Of a stretch of 64,000 bases of DNA, positions 44,053 through 52,339 are shown one piece after another. Numbering within the stretch: position 1 is the first letter of the stretch; each line of letters begins with the position of its first letter. The DNA lies in NCBI GenBank assembly GCA_964526675.1, contig CAZGLY010000006.1, forward strand, positions 40,098 through 104,097, read 5' to 3'. Made by a program: the position numbers and the translations under genes. The notes beneath the pieces were generated by a model. The model was not told where the DNA came from and did not search any database. It was given only the letters and a program-made list of their open reading frames with translations. Source of the DNA: CAZADA01 sp964526675 (GTDB lineage Bacteria; Pseudomonadota; Alphaproteobacteria; Caulobacterales; Maricaulaceae).

Positions 44053-44364
44053 TCAGGCGGTGATGTCGAGCAGCGCGCCGGTCAGTTCGTCCACGCGCCG
44101 CGCCACGGCGGCGTTGGCCTTGAAGGCGATCTCGTCGCGGATCACCCCCACCACATTGCGGGTGAGGTCATTCTCCGCGCTTGGCGCGTCGGCGACCGGC
44201 GGCGGCGCCTCCGGGCCTGCGGGGGCCCCCGCCAAAGAGGGCGACGCCCCGGGCGTGGCGAGGCCGTCCAACGCGGGCGCGCGCGCGATCTCAGTGGCTC
44301 GACGGGCGAACGAGTCCGCCGCGCTTTGCAGCCCGGAGGCCGCGGTGGAGAGAGCAGCGTTCAT
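44053..44364 (-). CDS. minimal flagellar rod/hook-family protein
   Basis: A 103-residue protein. Its N-terminus, MNAALSTAASGLQSAADSFA, resembles the rod-domain helix of FlgB/FlgC/FlgG-type proteins. Its C-terminus, NDLTRNVVGVIRDEIAFKANAAVARR then VDELTGALLDI, matches the conserved FlgC/FlgG C-terminal helix. Between them is only a Pro/Ala-rich linker of about 35 residues where true rod proteins have a folded body. It could be an axial-rod-like protein, or a regulator that mimics the rod. No other rod gene is in the window; motB lies about 37 kb away. The upstream region diverges from an exported-protein gene. Confidence 0.72.
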   Translation of the reverse strand: MNAALSTAASGLQSAADSFARRATEIARAPALDGLATPGASPSLAGAPAGPEAPPPVADAPSAENDLTRNVVGVIRDEIAFKANAAVARRVDELTGALLDITA

Positions 44365-44534
44365 ACCGCGAGCTTAGGCCCAGAGCCGGTTCCAACGCCA
44401 CCGGCCACGCCGCCTCGACGTAAACGGTCCGTAAACGCTCAACGGCGTCCGCCGCTCCAGCACGCCTTTGGCCCGCCGCTTGCTTCGTCGAAGCGAGACG
44501 CGCACGGCGCGTCGCGGAGGGCGAAGGGGCGCGA

Positions 44535-45566
44535 ATGGTCAAGCTCGCACGCATGGCGGCCACGTTCTTGTTGGGGGTGGCGGCGGTGGCTATGGCGAGC
44601 GGCGGGGATTTGGACGCCGCCGCCCTCTCGCGCGCGACAGCATGCCAGGCGCCCCAAGCGCCGCCTCTCCAGCAGTGTCGCATCCTCGCCTCGGAGGCGC
44701 GCGGCGCGGTCGCGCGCAGCATGTTGCGCGGCGGATCCAATCCAGCGTTGGCGGAGGCGGAGGCGGCGTTGCGCGCCGCGGCGTCGGCCTGCGCAGCGGG
44801 GGACGTCTGGGCCGAAGCCGCGCAGTTGACGCGCGAGGCCGCCGAGATCGCCGGCGCGCGGGCGCAACGTGGCGCTTTGGCGGCGCCGCCGCCGTCTCCC
44901 AACGCCTGCGCCATCGCCCCGCAAGGCGTGCTGTTCGACGCGTTTAGCGCCAGCCGCCGGCGCGTGGCGCTGCTGGCCCGTGCGCCGGCTCAGGTGTGCC
45001 CGGCGTCGCTCGGGGGAGACGGGGCGCGAACGCTGAAAGCGGCTGTTCAAACCGCGCGCCACGCGGAATGCGCGTGGCTGATGGACGCCGCGGCTGAACG
45101 CGGCGAAGCCGGCGCCGCGGCGCTCGAGGCGGACGAGCGTCCGACCGCGATGCTGGCGCTTTCCGCCGCCCTCAACGCTCTTAACGTGGCGCGGCCTATC
45201 TGCGCGGCCGCCCCGCGGCGTCGCGTGGACGCCGCGCGCGAAACGTTGGCGGACGTCATCACCGCCCTGCGCGACGATGACGCGACGGGGACCGCACACG
45301 CCGCGCGCGTGCGCGCGACGTTGCCGCCGCGACCGTCGCCGCTGCGCATGGAGGCGTTGGCTGACAGCTTGGCCCGCAGCGCGCCGGCGGCCTGTGGTCA
45401 GGCCGGCGGACTGCTGCGCCCGACCACGACCGTGGCGGCCGGGGAGACCCCGGCGTCCAACGCGGCGGCCTCAACGAAGCCCACCGCCGAGGACGCAGCG
45501 ACAACCACGAACGCTGATGACATCGGCCTCCGCGGCGCGGCGGGCCGACCCACGCTGCGGCGTTGA
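44535..45566 (+). CDS. alanine-rich exported protein of unknown function
   Basis: A 343-residue protein I do not recognise. Residues 1-22 form a plausible signal peptide (MVKLARMAATFLLGVAAVAMA), so it should be periplasmic or outer-membrane associated. The mature part is mainly helical, very rich in alanine and arginine, and contains about eight cysteines spread through residues 37-280, which could form disulfides. The C-terminal about 55 residues are low complexity (Thr/Ala/Pro). ATG at 44535 is preceded by GAAGGGGCG, which favours a real gene. Codon use looks like that of its neighbours. Confidence 0.65.
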   Translation: MVKLARMAATFLLGVAAVAMASGGDLDAAALSRATACQAPQAPPLQQCRILASEARGAVARSMLRGGSNPALAEAEAALRAAASACAAGDVWAEAAQLTREAAEIAGARAQRGALAAPPPSPNACAIAPQGVLFDAFSASRRRVALLARAPAQVCPASLGGDGARTLKAAVQTARHAECAWLMDAAAERGEAGAAALEADERPTAMLALSAALNALNVARPICAAAPRRRVDAARETLADVITALRDDDATGTAHAARVRATLPPRPSPLRMEALADSLARSAPAACGQAGGLLRPTTTVAAGETPASNAAASTKPTAEDAATTTNADDIGLRGAAGRPTLRR

Positions 45567-45578
45567 CCGACCGGCGGC

Positions 45579-45740
45579 CTAGCTCAACTCGCCGGCCGCC
45601 TCGAACGACGGGTCAGCGTGGGGCGTCGCGCACCACACATGGGAGCTGCAGGCCAAGATCGGTTTGACGCCGGCCGCCGCATTCTGCGCCCGTTCCCACA
45701 GCTTGAACTGGTGATCCACCAAATCCGCTTTGCTTCTCAT
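45579..45740 (-). CDS. 53-residue Cys/His-motif small protein
   Basis: A small ORF of 53 codons with an excellent GGAGGAAACC ribosome site ending three bases before ATG at 45740, and TAG at 45579-45581. The first half is an amphipathic segment (MRSKADLVDHQFKLWERAQN). The second half contains Cys31-x2-His34-x2-Cys37-x3-His41 (CSSHVWCATPH), a compact set of four potential metal ligands. No membrane helix or signal peptide. It lies downstream of ubiA on the same strand across 126 bp, and its stop faces that of the exported-protein gene. I do not recognise the family. Confidence 0.7.
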   Translation of the reverse strand: MRSKADLVDHQFKLWERAQNAAAGVKPILACSSHVWCATPHADPSFEAAGELS

Positions 45741-45866
45741 GGTTTCCTCCGCTTGCGCGTGAAAACCCCCGCTGGAGACAGTATGCCCGCACAGGCGCGC
45801 ACACGCAGCTCGCGCGGACTCAGACTTTCGCGACCTGGACGTGACCAGCGGGACGATCAGCCGCCC

Positions 45867-46859
45867 TCACACCAAGCGCGCCAACACCGCGCCGAACCCC
45901 AAGGCCGCGAACAGGCGTCCGCCAGCGGCCACATTGGACCGAAAGTGCGCGAGACAACTCGCAGGCGACGTGAAGTCGACGGCCCGAGCCTGGCGCCACA
46001 GCGGCACGCCGAACGCGATGGCGCTCATGCCCGCCGTCAGCGCGGTAACCGGGCGCGGACCCTCCGCCATCCACGCCCCAAGAGCGACCAACAGCACCGC
46101 CGCGCCATAACTCACGCCAACGGCCGTGCGCGACTGTTCGCCAAACAAGCGCGCCGTCGAACCCACGCCGATCAACGTGTCGTCCTCACGATCCATGTGC
46201 GCGTAGACGGTGTCGTAGCCGAAGGTCCACGCCCATAAGCCCGCGAACAGTACGAACACGGACGCGTCCAGCCGCCCCGAGGCCGCGGCGTAGCCCACAA
46301 GCGCGCCCCAGCTCATGGCCAAGCCGAGCCAAGCCTGCGGCGCGGCCGTGATCCGCTTCATAAAGGGGTAGGCCGCAATCACGGGGATGGCGGCCAGCGC
46401 CGCGAGCTTCGCGACGCCCGGCAGAACGAGAAACGTCAGGAACGCCACCGCCGTCTGGACGCCGAAGAACACCCACGCCTCGCGCACGCTCACCACGCCC
46501 GCCGCCAGCGGCCGATCGGCCGTGCGCGCGACCGAGGCGTCCAGATCTTTGTCGATGATGTCGTTGTAGGTGCAGCCCGCGCCGCGGGTGGCGGCGGCGC
46601 CGAGCAGCATGAGCGCGGCCCACCCGATGTCGGACCAGGCCAGCACGCCGTCGAGCCGCGCGAGCGCCAAGCCCATGAGCGCCGGCAACGCCAACAACCA
46701 AAAGCCGACCGGCCGATCCCACCGCGCCAAACGCAAAAACGGGCGCGCGCGCGCCGGCGCGCGCTCCACCCAGCTGGACGTCACGGAATCGGGCACCGGA
46801 CGGTCGGCCGGCCCGTTCGCCGTCGGGCCGGAGCTGTTGTGTTCCGCGCGTTGCGCCAC
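45867..46859 (-). CDS. ubiA: 4-hydroxybenzoate polyprenyltransferase
   Basis: A 330-residue inner-membrane prenyltransferase of ubiquinone synthesis, joining 4-hydroxybenzoate to a polyprenyl chain. After a hydrophilic lead of about 45 residues come RWDRPVGFWLLALPALMGLA, the first aspartate motif GCTYNDIIDKDLDASVART and the second DTVYAHMDREDDTLIGV, within about eight helices. The start is GTG at 46859 behind AAGGGG at good spacing. It diverges from rsmE over about 110 bp. Coding bases 46747-46764 form an 18-bp perfect GC palindrome, discussed as rejected below. Confidence 0.95.
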   Translation of the reverse strand: MAQRAEHNSSGPTANGPADRPVPDSVTSSWVERAPARARPFLRLARWDRPVGFWLLALPALMGLALARLDGVLAWSDIGWAALMLLGAAATRGAGCTYNDIIDKDLDASVARTADRPLAAGVVSVREAWVFFGVQTAVAFLTFLVLPGVAKLAALAAIPVIAAYPFMKRITAAPQAWLGLAMSWGALVGYAAASGRLDASVFVLFAGLWAWTFGYDTVYAHMDREDDTLIGVGSTARLFGEQSRTAVGVSYGAAVLLVALGAWMAEGPRPVTALTAGMSAIAFGVPLWRQARAVDFTSPASCLAHFRSNVAAGGRLFAALGFGAVLARLV

Positions 46860-46970
46860 TCGTCGCCCCTTGGTCTTGATCGCTGGGAGGGACCCCGCCA
46901 GTTTTCGGCGTCGATTTCAAGGACGCGCGACCGCGATCGCGCCCTCTCGCCAACCGATATGGAGCCGCGC

Positions 46971-47744
46971 ATGGCGATCCCACGCCTGATGGTCGACCAG
47001 TCCCTGCGCGCCGGATCCACCCTGCCGCTCACCCCAGAGCAGGCGCGTTACCTGCGCGCGGTGATGCGGCTCGACGCGGGCGCTACCGTGCGGGTGTTCA
47101 ACGGACGCGACGGCGAATGGCGCGCGCGCCTTCTGGTGGAGGGCAAGCGCGACGCCGCCCTCGCACCCGAAGAGCGATTGCGCGAGCAGCAGTCCGGGCC
47201 GGACCTTCACCTGGTGTTCGCGCCGCTGAAAAAGACGCGTACGGATTTTGTGGTGGAAAAGGCGACGGAGCTTGGCGCGGCCGCGCTTCGGCCGGTGTTC
47301 ACGCGCCGCACCAACGCCGAGCGGGTCAACGTCGAACGTCTGAGGGCGCTGGCGCGCGAGGCCGCCGAACAGTCCGAACGGCTTGACGCGCCATCGATCG
47401 CCGCGCCCGAACCGCTGGAGGCGCTCCTCGACGCGTGGCCGAGCCGTGAGGCCGATCGGCGCCTGGTGTTCTGCGATGAGGCCGCCGCCGGCGACACCAG
47501 CTGGGGCGCCGCGGACGCCGCCGCCACGCCGCCTGCGCTGGCGGCCTTCGCCGCCGCCGCGCCGGGGACGCCTGCGGCGATTCTCATCGGCCCGGAGGGC
47601 GGCTTCGCGGCTGAGGAGCGCGCCCGGCTGCGCTCAGCCCCCTTCGCGACGGCGGTCAGCTTAGGGCCGCGCATTCTGCGTGCGGACACCGCCGCCGCCG
47701 CCGCGCTGACGCTGTGGATGGCGGCGCTTGGCGATTGGCGGTGA
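46971..47744 (+). CDS. rsmE: 16S rRNA (uracil-1498-N3)-methyltransferase
   Basis: A 257-residue SPOUT-class RNA methyltransferase that modifies U1498 of 16S rRNA. The N-terminal PUA-like domain runs from MAIPRLMVDQSLRAG to about residue 75. The SPOUT domain has LVFAPLKKTRTDFVVEKATELG, TRRTNAERVN, EQSERLDAPSIA and the SAM-binding knot LIGPEGGFAAEERA followed by SLGPRILRADTAAAAAL. ATG at 46971 is chosen because GGAG lies seven bases upstream and family homology begins there; an ATG at 46959 is in frame. The S9 peptidase gene follows at 73 bp. Confidence 0.95.
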   Translation: MAIPRLMVDQSLRAGSTLPLTPEQARYLRAVMRLDAGATVRVFNGRDGEWRARLLVEGKRDAALAPEERLREQQSGPDLHLVFAPLKKTRTDFVVEKATELGAAALRPVFTRRTNAERVNVERLRALAREAAEQSERLDAPSIAAPEPLEALLDAWPSREADRRLVFCDEAAAGDTSWGAADAAATPPALAAFAAAAPGTPAAILIGPEGGFAAEERARLRSAPFATAVSLGPRILRADTAAAAALTLWMAALGDWR

Positions 47745-47817
47745 GAGGGACCCCGCCCCCTTGGCGGGCGCGCCCTTAGACGGCTACGGTTTGATGTTGG
47801 CCTCAAGGGGAGATGCG

Positions 47818-49791
47818 ATGTCACGCGACGCGATAGCAGCTGCTGGAATGATCATCCTGGGCGCGGCCGGCGCCTACGCGCAAACCACGAACGCCTTTGG
47901 CGGCGGCGGCGCGGACCTTTCCATCGACGCGATGGAGCCGACGGCTGAACCCGCGCAAGTTGGTCTGGCGGGCTCTGATCCGGCGGACATCGGCCGCTAC
48001 CTCTTGGCGACTGGCCCACGGGGCGCCCAGCTCTCCCCCGATGGCGAGACGCTGGCCTATGTCTGGTCGATCACGGGCCAGCCGCAGATTTGGCTGGCGC
48101 CCGCCGCCGGCGGTCAGCCGCGTCAGCTCACGTTTGGCAATGGGGTGACCTTCTTCCGCTGGACGCCGGATGGCGCGCGTTTGCTCTACGGCGCGGACAA
48201 CGACGGCGATGAGCAGGAATCCTATTTTCTAATCTCGGCCGACGGCGCGACGGAGCAGTTGGTCTTGCCCGCGACGAAGGGCGGCTTTCGCTCCTTCGGC
48301 GACTTCGCCGACGATGGTCAAAGCTTCGTCTTCGCGTCGACGGAGCGCAATGGGCTCGATTTCGACATTTATCGCGGCACGCTCGCGGGCGAGAGCACGC
48401 GCGTTTTCGAGGGCACGTTCGGCTATTTCGCCCGCGCGCTGTCCCCCGACGGGACCACGGCGATCGTCGTCGAAGTCGTCGGCGAAGATTCGGACAACCT
48501 CTTCTTACTCGATATGGAGAGCGGCGACCTGACGACGGTGTCGCAGCCGGATCCGCGCGCCAACCATGGCGATGGCGGCTTCGCATGGACTGAAGACGGC
48601 GGCGCGTTCTACTTCACGAGCAATCGCGACCGCGAGTTCGCCGCCCTGATGCGCTACGACATCGCCTCGGGCGACATGACCGTGGTGGAGGAGGCCACCC
48701 ACGACATTGGCGCGGTGACGTTGTGCGGCGCGGGTGACCGGTATCTGGCGTGGACGGTCAATGTGGACGGGTTCCACAGCCTGCGCGTGCGCGACCTTGC
48801 CGAAGATCAGATGTTGGAGACCCCGGCTTTGCCCGAGGGCGTCTATGGGCTCGATTGCGCCGCGGACGCCGCGCGGATGGCCATCCGCGTCAGCGGCTGG
48901 CGCACGCCGGGCGCTCTGTGGCTGTGGGACCTCGACGGCGGCGGCGCGCGCGAAGCGATCGCGCCCACCTATGCCGGGCTCGATCCGGCGCGGCTGGTGC
49001 GCCCGGAGTCCCTTCGTATGACCGCGCGGGACGGCGTTGAGCTGCAAGGCTTGTTCTACGCGCCGGACGCCGCCTCGCGCACGGGGGACGGACCGCCGCC
49101 GGCGCTGTTCTTGGTCCACGGGGGACCGACGGCGCAATCCCAAGCGAGCTTTGACCCCATCGTGCAGTACCACGTCGACCGCGGCGTCGCGGTGTTCGAG
49201 CCGAATGTGCGCGGATCCACAGGCCTCGGGCGCACCTATGTGACCCTCGATGACCAAGAAAAGCGCCTCGACAGCGTGCGTGACCTCGTCGACATGCTGG
49301 GGGCGCTGGGCGAGCAAGGGCGAATTGATCCGCAACGCGTCGCCGTCGCGGGCGGGTCTTATGGCGGCTACATGGTCAACGCGGTGTTGGCGGCCTACCC
49401 GGACGCTTTCGCCGCGGGGGTCTCTCTCTTCGGCGTGGCGGACTGGGTGACGGCGCTGGAAATCGCATCGCCGGCGCTCAAAGCGTCGGACCGGATCGAG
49501 TACGGCGACATCACCGAAGAGCGCTGGAAAACGTTCTACACGGAGAACTCCCCGATCCGCCAAGCCGACCAGATCCGCGTGCCCGTGCTCTTTTCACATG
49601 GCGTCATGGATCCGCGCATCGACATCGCGGAGACCGAGACGATGGTGAAGACGTTGCGCGCAAACGGCGTGGAAGCGCCGTTCGTCCGCATTCCCGACGA
49701 GGGGCACGGCTGGCGGAAGCTGAAGAACCGGCTGTTCTACTATCGCCGTGAAGCGGAGTTCCTTGAGGCGCAGCTCGCCGCGGAAGACTAG
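47818..49791 (+). CDS. S9-family prolyl oligopeptidase-like peptidase, exported
   Basis: A 657-residue serine peptidase of the acylaminoacyl-peptidase/dipeptidyl-peptidase group. A signal peptide covers about residues 1-22 (AGMIILGAAGAYAQ). A WD40-like beta-propeller with GAQLSPDGETLAYVWS and YFARALSPDGTTA repeats extends to about residue 400. The alpha/beta-hydrolase domain follows with the oxyanion loop FLVHGGPTAQ, nucleophile Ser514 (VAGGSYGGYM), Asp598 (HGVMDPRID) and His630 (DEGHGWRKL). The propeller gates access for short peptides. ATG at 47818 follows AAGGGGAGA. It converges with the sugar-methyltransferase operon. Confidence 0.93.
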   Translation: MSRDAIAAAGMIILGAAGAYAQTTNAFGGGGADLSIDAMEPTAEPAQVGLAGSDPADIGRYLLATGPRGAQLSPDGETLAYVWSITGQPQIWLAPAAGGQPRQLTFGNGVTFFRWTPDGARLLYGADNDGDEQESYFLISADGATEQLVLPATKGGFRSFGDFADDGQSFVFASTERNGLDFDIYRGTLAGESTRVFEGTFGYFARALSPDGTTAIVVEVVGEDSDNLFLLDMESGDLTTVSQPDPRANHGDGGFAWTEDGGAFYFTSNRDREFAALMRYDIASGDMTVVEEATHDIGAVTLCGAGDRYLAWTVNVDGFHSLRVRDLAEDQMLETPALPEGVYGLDCAADAARMAIRVSGWRTPGALWLWDLDGGGAREAIAPTYAGLDPARLVRPESLRMTARDGVELQGLFYAPDAASRTGDGPPPALFLVHGGPTAQSQASFDPIVQYHVDRGVAVFEPNVRGSTGLGRTYVTLDDQEKRLDSVRDLVDMLGALGEQGRIDPQRVAVAGGSYGGYMVNAVLAAYPDAFAAGVSLFGVADWVTALEIASPALKASDRIEYGDITEERWKTFYTENSPIRQADQIRVPVLFSHGVMDPRIDIAETETMVKTLRANGVEAPFVRIPDEGHGWRKLKNRLFYYRREAEFLEAQLAAED

Positions 49792-49801
49792 CCGCGGGGC
49801 G

Positions 49802-51028
49802 CTACAAGCAGAGAACCTCCGGGGTCACGCCCAACGCGGCGAGATCCCGGCGGATCTCCGCCTCATAGACACGGTTCATCACGATGACCAGGTCGGGCTC
49901 GATCTCCGCCAGCTGCGCCGGCGGCACGATTTCATGGGCCGTCTTCGGCATGAAATGATGGTGACGGCGCGGATTGATGTCGGTGACGGCCGCGATCTCG
50001 TCGTCCAAGCCGAGCGTCGTCAAGAACGACACCGCCTTTGAGCCGCTGCCCCACAGCACGATCGACCGGCCGTCGGCGCGCGCGCGCGCGATCGTGTTGC
50101 GCCACCCGTCCAGGGTTTCGCCGCAGCGCTCCGGAAACGTCGCAACAAGGTCCGCGACGGCGGCGATCGCCTCCTCTTCCGCGAGGGGCGCGACCGACGT
50201 TCCGCCCGCCGGGCGCGGACGCGCCTCAATCGTCAAGTATTGGTCATCGTATTCAATGTCGAGCGTGGTCGGTTCAAAACCAGCTGCGCGGAACACGCGC
50301 GCCAAAGACCCCGGCGTGAAGTATCCGCAGTGCTCGTAATAGATATCCTCGAAATGGCAATTGCGCAAAATCCGCAGCGCTTCGGGGATTTGAAAGAAAA
50401 CGATCGTGTCCGTCGCGTCGCCCAGACCGCGCCGCACGCTCATAAGGAAACGTTGCACATCCGGGATGTGCTCCAACGTCATCTTGCAGGCCAGGAAGTC
50501 AACATCGGGATCGGCATGGTCGTCGGCATAGAAGGCTGGGATGAGCGTCAGCCGTTCAGCGATCGACGCCGGGATACGGCCAGGATCGACGCCCGGGTCG
50601 ACGCCCACGCCGACATTGTCCCCCCGCTCGGCCAGCAACGCGAGGAACTCGCCCTTGCCGCATCCGATCTCCATCACCTTCTTGCCGCGCAGGCTGTGAC
50701 GATCGATCAGCCGGTCGACCAAGCCCTCATGGAACGCGTTGAACGTGCCTGAAAACGCTTGGGTTTCCTCGTAACGACCCGAATACTCCGTGCACGCGGG
50801 ATCGAAAGCGGCGTTGAACACAAACCCGCACGCCGGGCAAAAGGCCAAGCGCATCTGGCCCGTGGGGTAGGCCTTCGCTTCCGCCGGATCGCGCAACAGA
50901 ATGCAGCTGTTGGTGGGCACGTCTTCGAGCGCGAAGAACACCTTCGCGCCCGACGCCCCACAGGCCGGACACGTGCACGTCGCGTCGACGGCGTCGGTGT
51001 CTGAGCGGCTCTGGTCGATCACAGTCAT
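49802..51028 (-). CDS. class I SAM methyltransferase, sugar C-methyltransferase-like, with N-terminal zinc motif
   Basis: A 408-residue protein with three parts. The N-terminal cysteine-rich region has CTCPACGASG and later FCPACGFVFN, likely zinc ligands. The central SAM fold has motif I KVMEIGCGKGEFLALL and motif II CKMTLEHIPDVQRF. The C-terminal Rossmann-like domain starts at SIVLWGSGSKAVSFL and ends near residue 400. This order matches NDP-sugar C-methyltransferases. It is the last gene of the rfbF operon, 51 bp after another methyltransferase of similar architecture. The exact sugar position methylated is unknown. Confidence 0.82.
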   Translation of the reverse strand: MTVIDQSRSDTDAVDATCTCPACGASGAKVFFALEDVPTNSCILLRDPAEAKAYPTGQMRLAFCPACGFVFNAAFDPACTEYSGRYEETQAFSGTFNAFHEGLVDRLIDRHSLRGKKVMEIGCGKGEFLALLAERGDNVGVGVDPGVDPGRIPASIAERLTLIPAFYADDHADPDVDFLACKMTLEHIPDVQRFLMSVRRGLGDATDTIVFFQIPEALRILRNCHFEDIYYEHCGYFTPGSLARVFRAAGFEPTTLDIEYDDQYLTIEARPRPAGGTSVAPLAEEEAIAAVADLVATFPERCGETLDGWRNTIARARADGRSIVLWGSGSKAVSFLTTLGLDDEIAAVTDINPRRHHHFMPKTAHEIVPPAQLAEIEPDLVIVMNRVYEAEIRRDLAALGVTPEVLCL

Positions 51029-51079
51029 GGTTGGCTTTTCCAGAGATCATCGGCCCCAGCGCAGCGGGGCGCGGCGGGG

Positions 51080-52339
51080 TCACACAAGTTTGGGTTCCGG
51101 CACGGGGATGATGAAACGCCCGCCCTGGGCGCGGAACTCCTTTTGCTGGGCGAGGATTTCATCAGCGAAGTTCCACGCCAGGAGCAGCACGACGTCCGGC
51201 TTCTCATCCATCAGCGCCGATACGGGCCGGATGGGAAGCCCCTGCCCTGGCATGTACTTGCCGTGCTTGTGAGGGTTACGGTCGACGACGTAGTCGATCA
51301 ACTCCGTCCCCAAACCGATGTGGTTGATCAGCGTCGCGCCCTTCGCCGCGGCGCCATAGGCGGCGATCGTCAGTCCTTGGGCCTTTAGATCACGCAGCAT
51401 GGTCTTGAGGGCCGTCTTGACGGTCGCCACCCGCTCCGCGAACCGGGCGTAATAGGCCGTGCTGGTCAGCCCGATGTCGGCCTCCAGAGCCAGCTGGCGA
51501 CGGACGCTCTCCTGAACACGCTCCTGCGGTTCGACGAACAGGCGCAACGACCCGCCATGGATCTCAAGATGACGAATGTCGTTGAGGTAAAGCCCGTGAC
51601 GCCGAAACAAATGGTCGAGCGCGGTCACCGAGAAATAGCACAGATGTTGATGGTAAATCGTGTCAAACTCAACATAATCGATCAACGGTTTGACGTAGGG
51701 CGCCTCGATCACCGCCACGCCCGTGTCCTTCAGGATCAGGCGCAAGCCGGCGACAAATCCATTGGTGTCAGCCACATGCGCCAGCACATTGTTGGCGTGC
51801 ACCACGTCCGCCAGACGCCCGGAATCGCGGAAGCGCTGGGCTAAGGCCTTGTCGAAAAACGCAATGTCCGTCGGCACGCCGCGGTGTTGCGCCGCCATCG
51901 CCGGACCCGGGGCCGGATCGACGCCGAGAACCGGCACGCCACGGTTCATGTAATGCTGAAGGAGATAGCCGTCGTTGCTGGCGAGCTCGACGACAAAACT
52001 GTCAGCGGACAAACCACGCCGCGCGATCACATCCTCTACGTTGCGGCGCGCGTGTTCAACCAGCGCCTCCGACACCGACGAGTAGTACGGGTAGTCTTCG
52101 AAAAACAGGATCTCGGGACGCACGGTTTCGGTGATCTGCACCAGGCTGCAGCAGGGGCACACCGCCACCTTCAACGGCGCGGTGATCTCCTCGGCTCCGC
52201 GTTCCGCCTCCGGAACCAGGCGATCAGCCAAGGGCGTCACCCCCAAGTCCAGAAACACCTCCAACTCCGGGTGACCGCATGAGCGGCATCCAACGATGCT
52301 CTCGAACAACGGCGCTTCGAGCGTGGCCGGCGCGCTCAC
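51080..52339 (-). CDS. NDP-hexose C-methyltransferase (NovU/EvaC-like)
   Basis: A 419-residue SAM-dependent methyltransferase with the three-domain layout of deoxysugar C-3 methyltransferases. The N-terminal zinc domain has CRSCGHPELEVFLDLG and VCPCCSLVQ; the SAM motif is VVELASNDGYLLQHY, and the family-specific HANNVLAHVADTNGFV and EFDTIYHQHLCYFSV follow. The C-terminal Rossmann-like domain contains IAAYGAAAKGATLINHIG. It would methylate a 3- or 4-keto sugar nucleotide, making a branched deoxysugar. The GTG at 52339 overlaps the stop of the epimerase gene (GTGA), so the pair is coupled. Confidence 0.86.
   Translation of the reverse strand: MSAPATLEAPLFESIVGCRSCGHPELEVFLDLGVTPLADRLVPEAERGAEEITAPLKVAVCPCCSLVQITETVRPEILFFEDYPYYSSVSEALVEHARRNVEDVIARRGLSADSFVVELASNDGYLLQHYMNRGVPVLGVDPAPGPAMAAQHRGVPTDIAFFDKALAQRFRDSGRLADVVHANNVLAHVADTNGFVAGLRLILKDTGVAVIEAPYVKPLIDYVEFDTIYHQHLCYFSVTALDHLFRRHGLYLNDIRHLEIHGGSLRLFVEPQERVQESVRRQLALEADIGLTSTAYYARFAERVATVKTALKTMLRDLKAQGLTIAAYGAAAKGATLINHIGLGTELIDYVVDRNPHKHGKYMPGQGLPIRPVSALMDEKPDVVLLLAWNFADEILAQQKEFRAQGGRFIIPVPEPKLV

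Noticed and set aside
46747..46764. An 18-bp perfect alternating GC palindrome (GCGCGCGCCGGCGCGCGC), a possible Z-DNA site
   Set aside because: It lies inside ubiA and encodes the Ala/Arg-rich N-terminal lead, so simple codon bias in GC-rich DNA explains it.
51053..51070. GCCCC-N8-GGGGC hairpin between two methyltransferase genes, considered as a terminator
   Set aside because: The stem is only five pairs and no T-tract follows on the transcribed strand.
49802..52339. The two methyltransferase genes as a recent tandem duplication
   Set aside because: They share domain order but differ clearly in the zinc region, SAM motif (EIGCGKGEF versus ELASNDGYL) and C-domain, so they are old paralogues rather than a fresh duplication.
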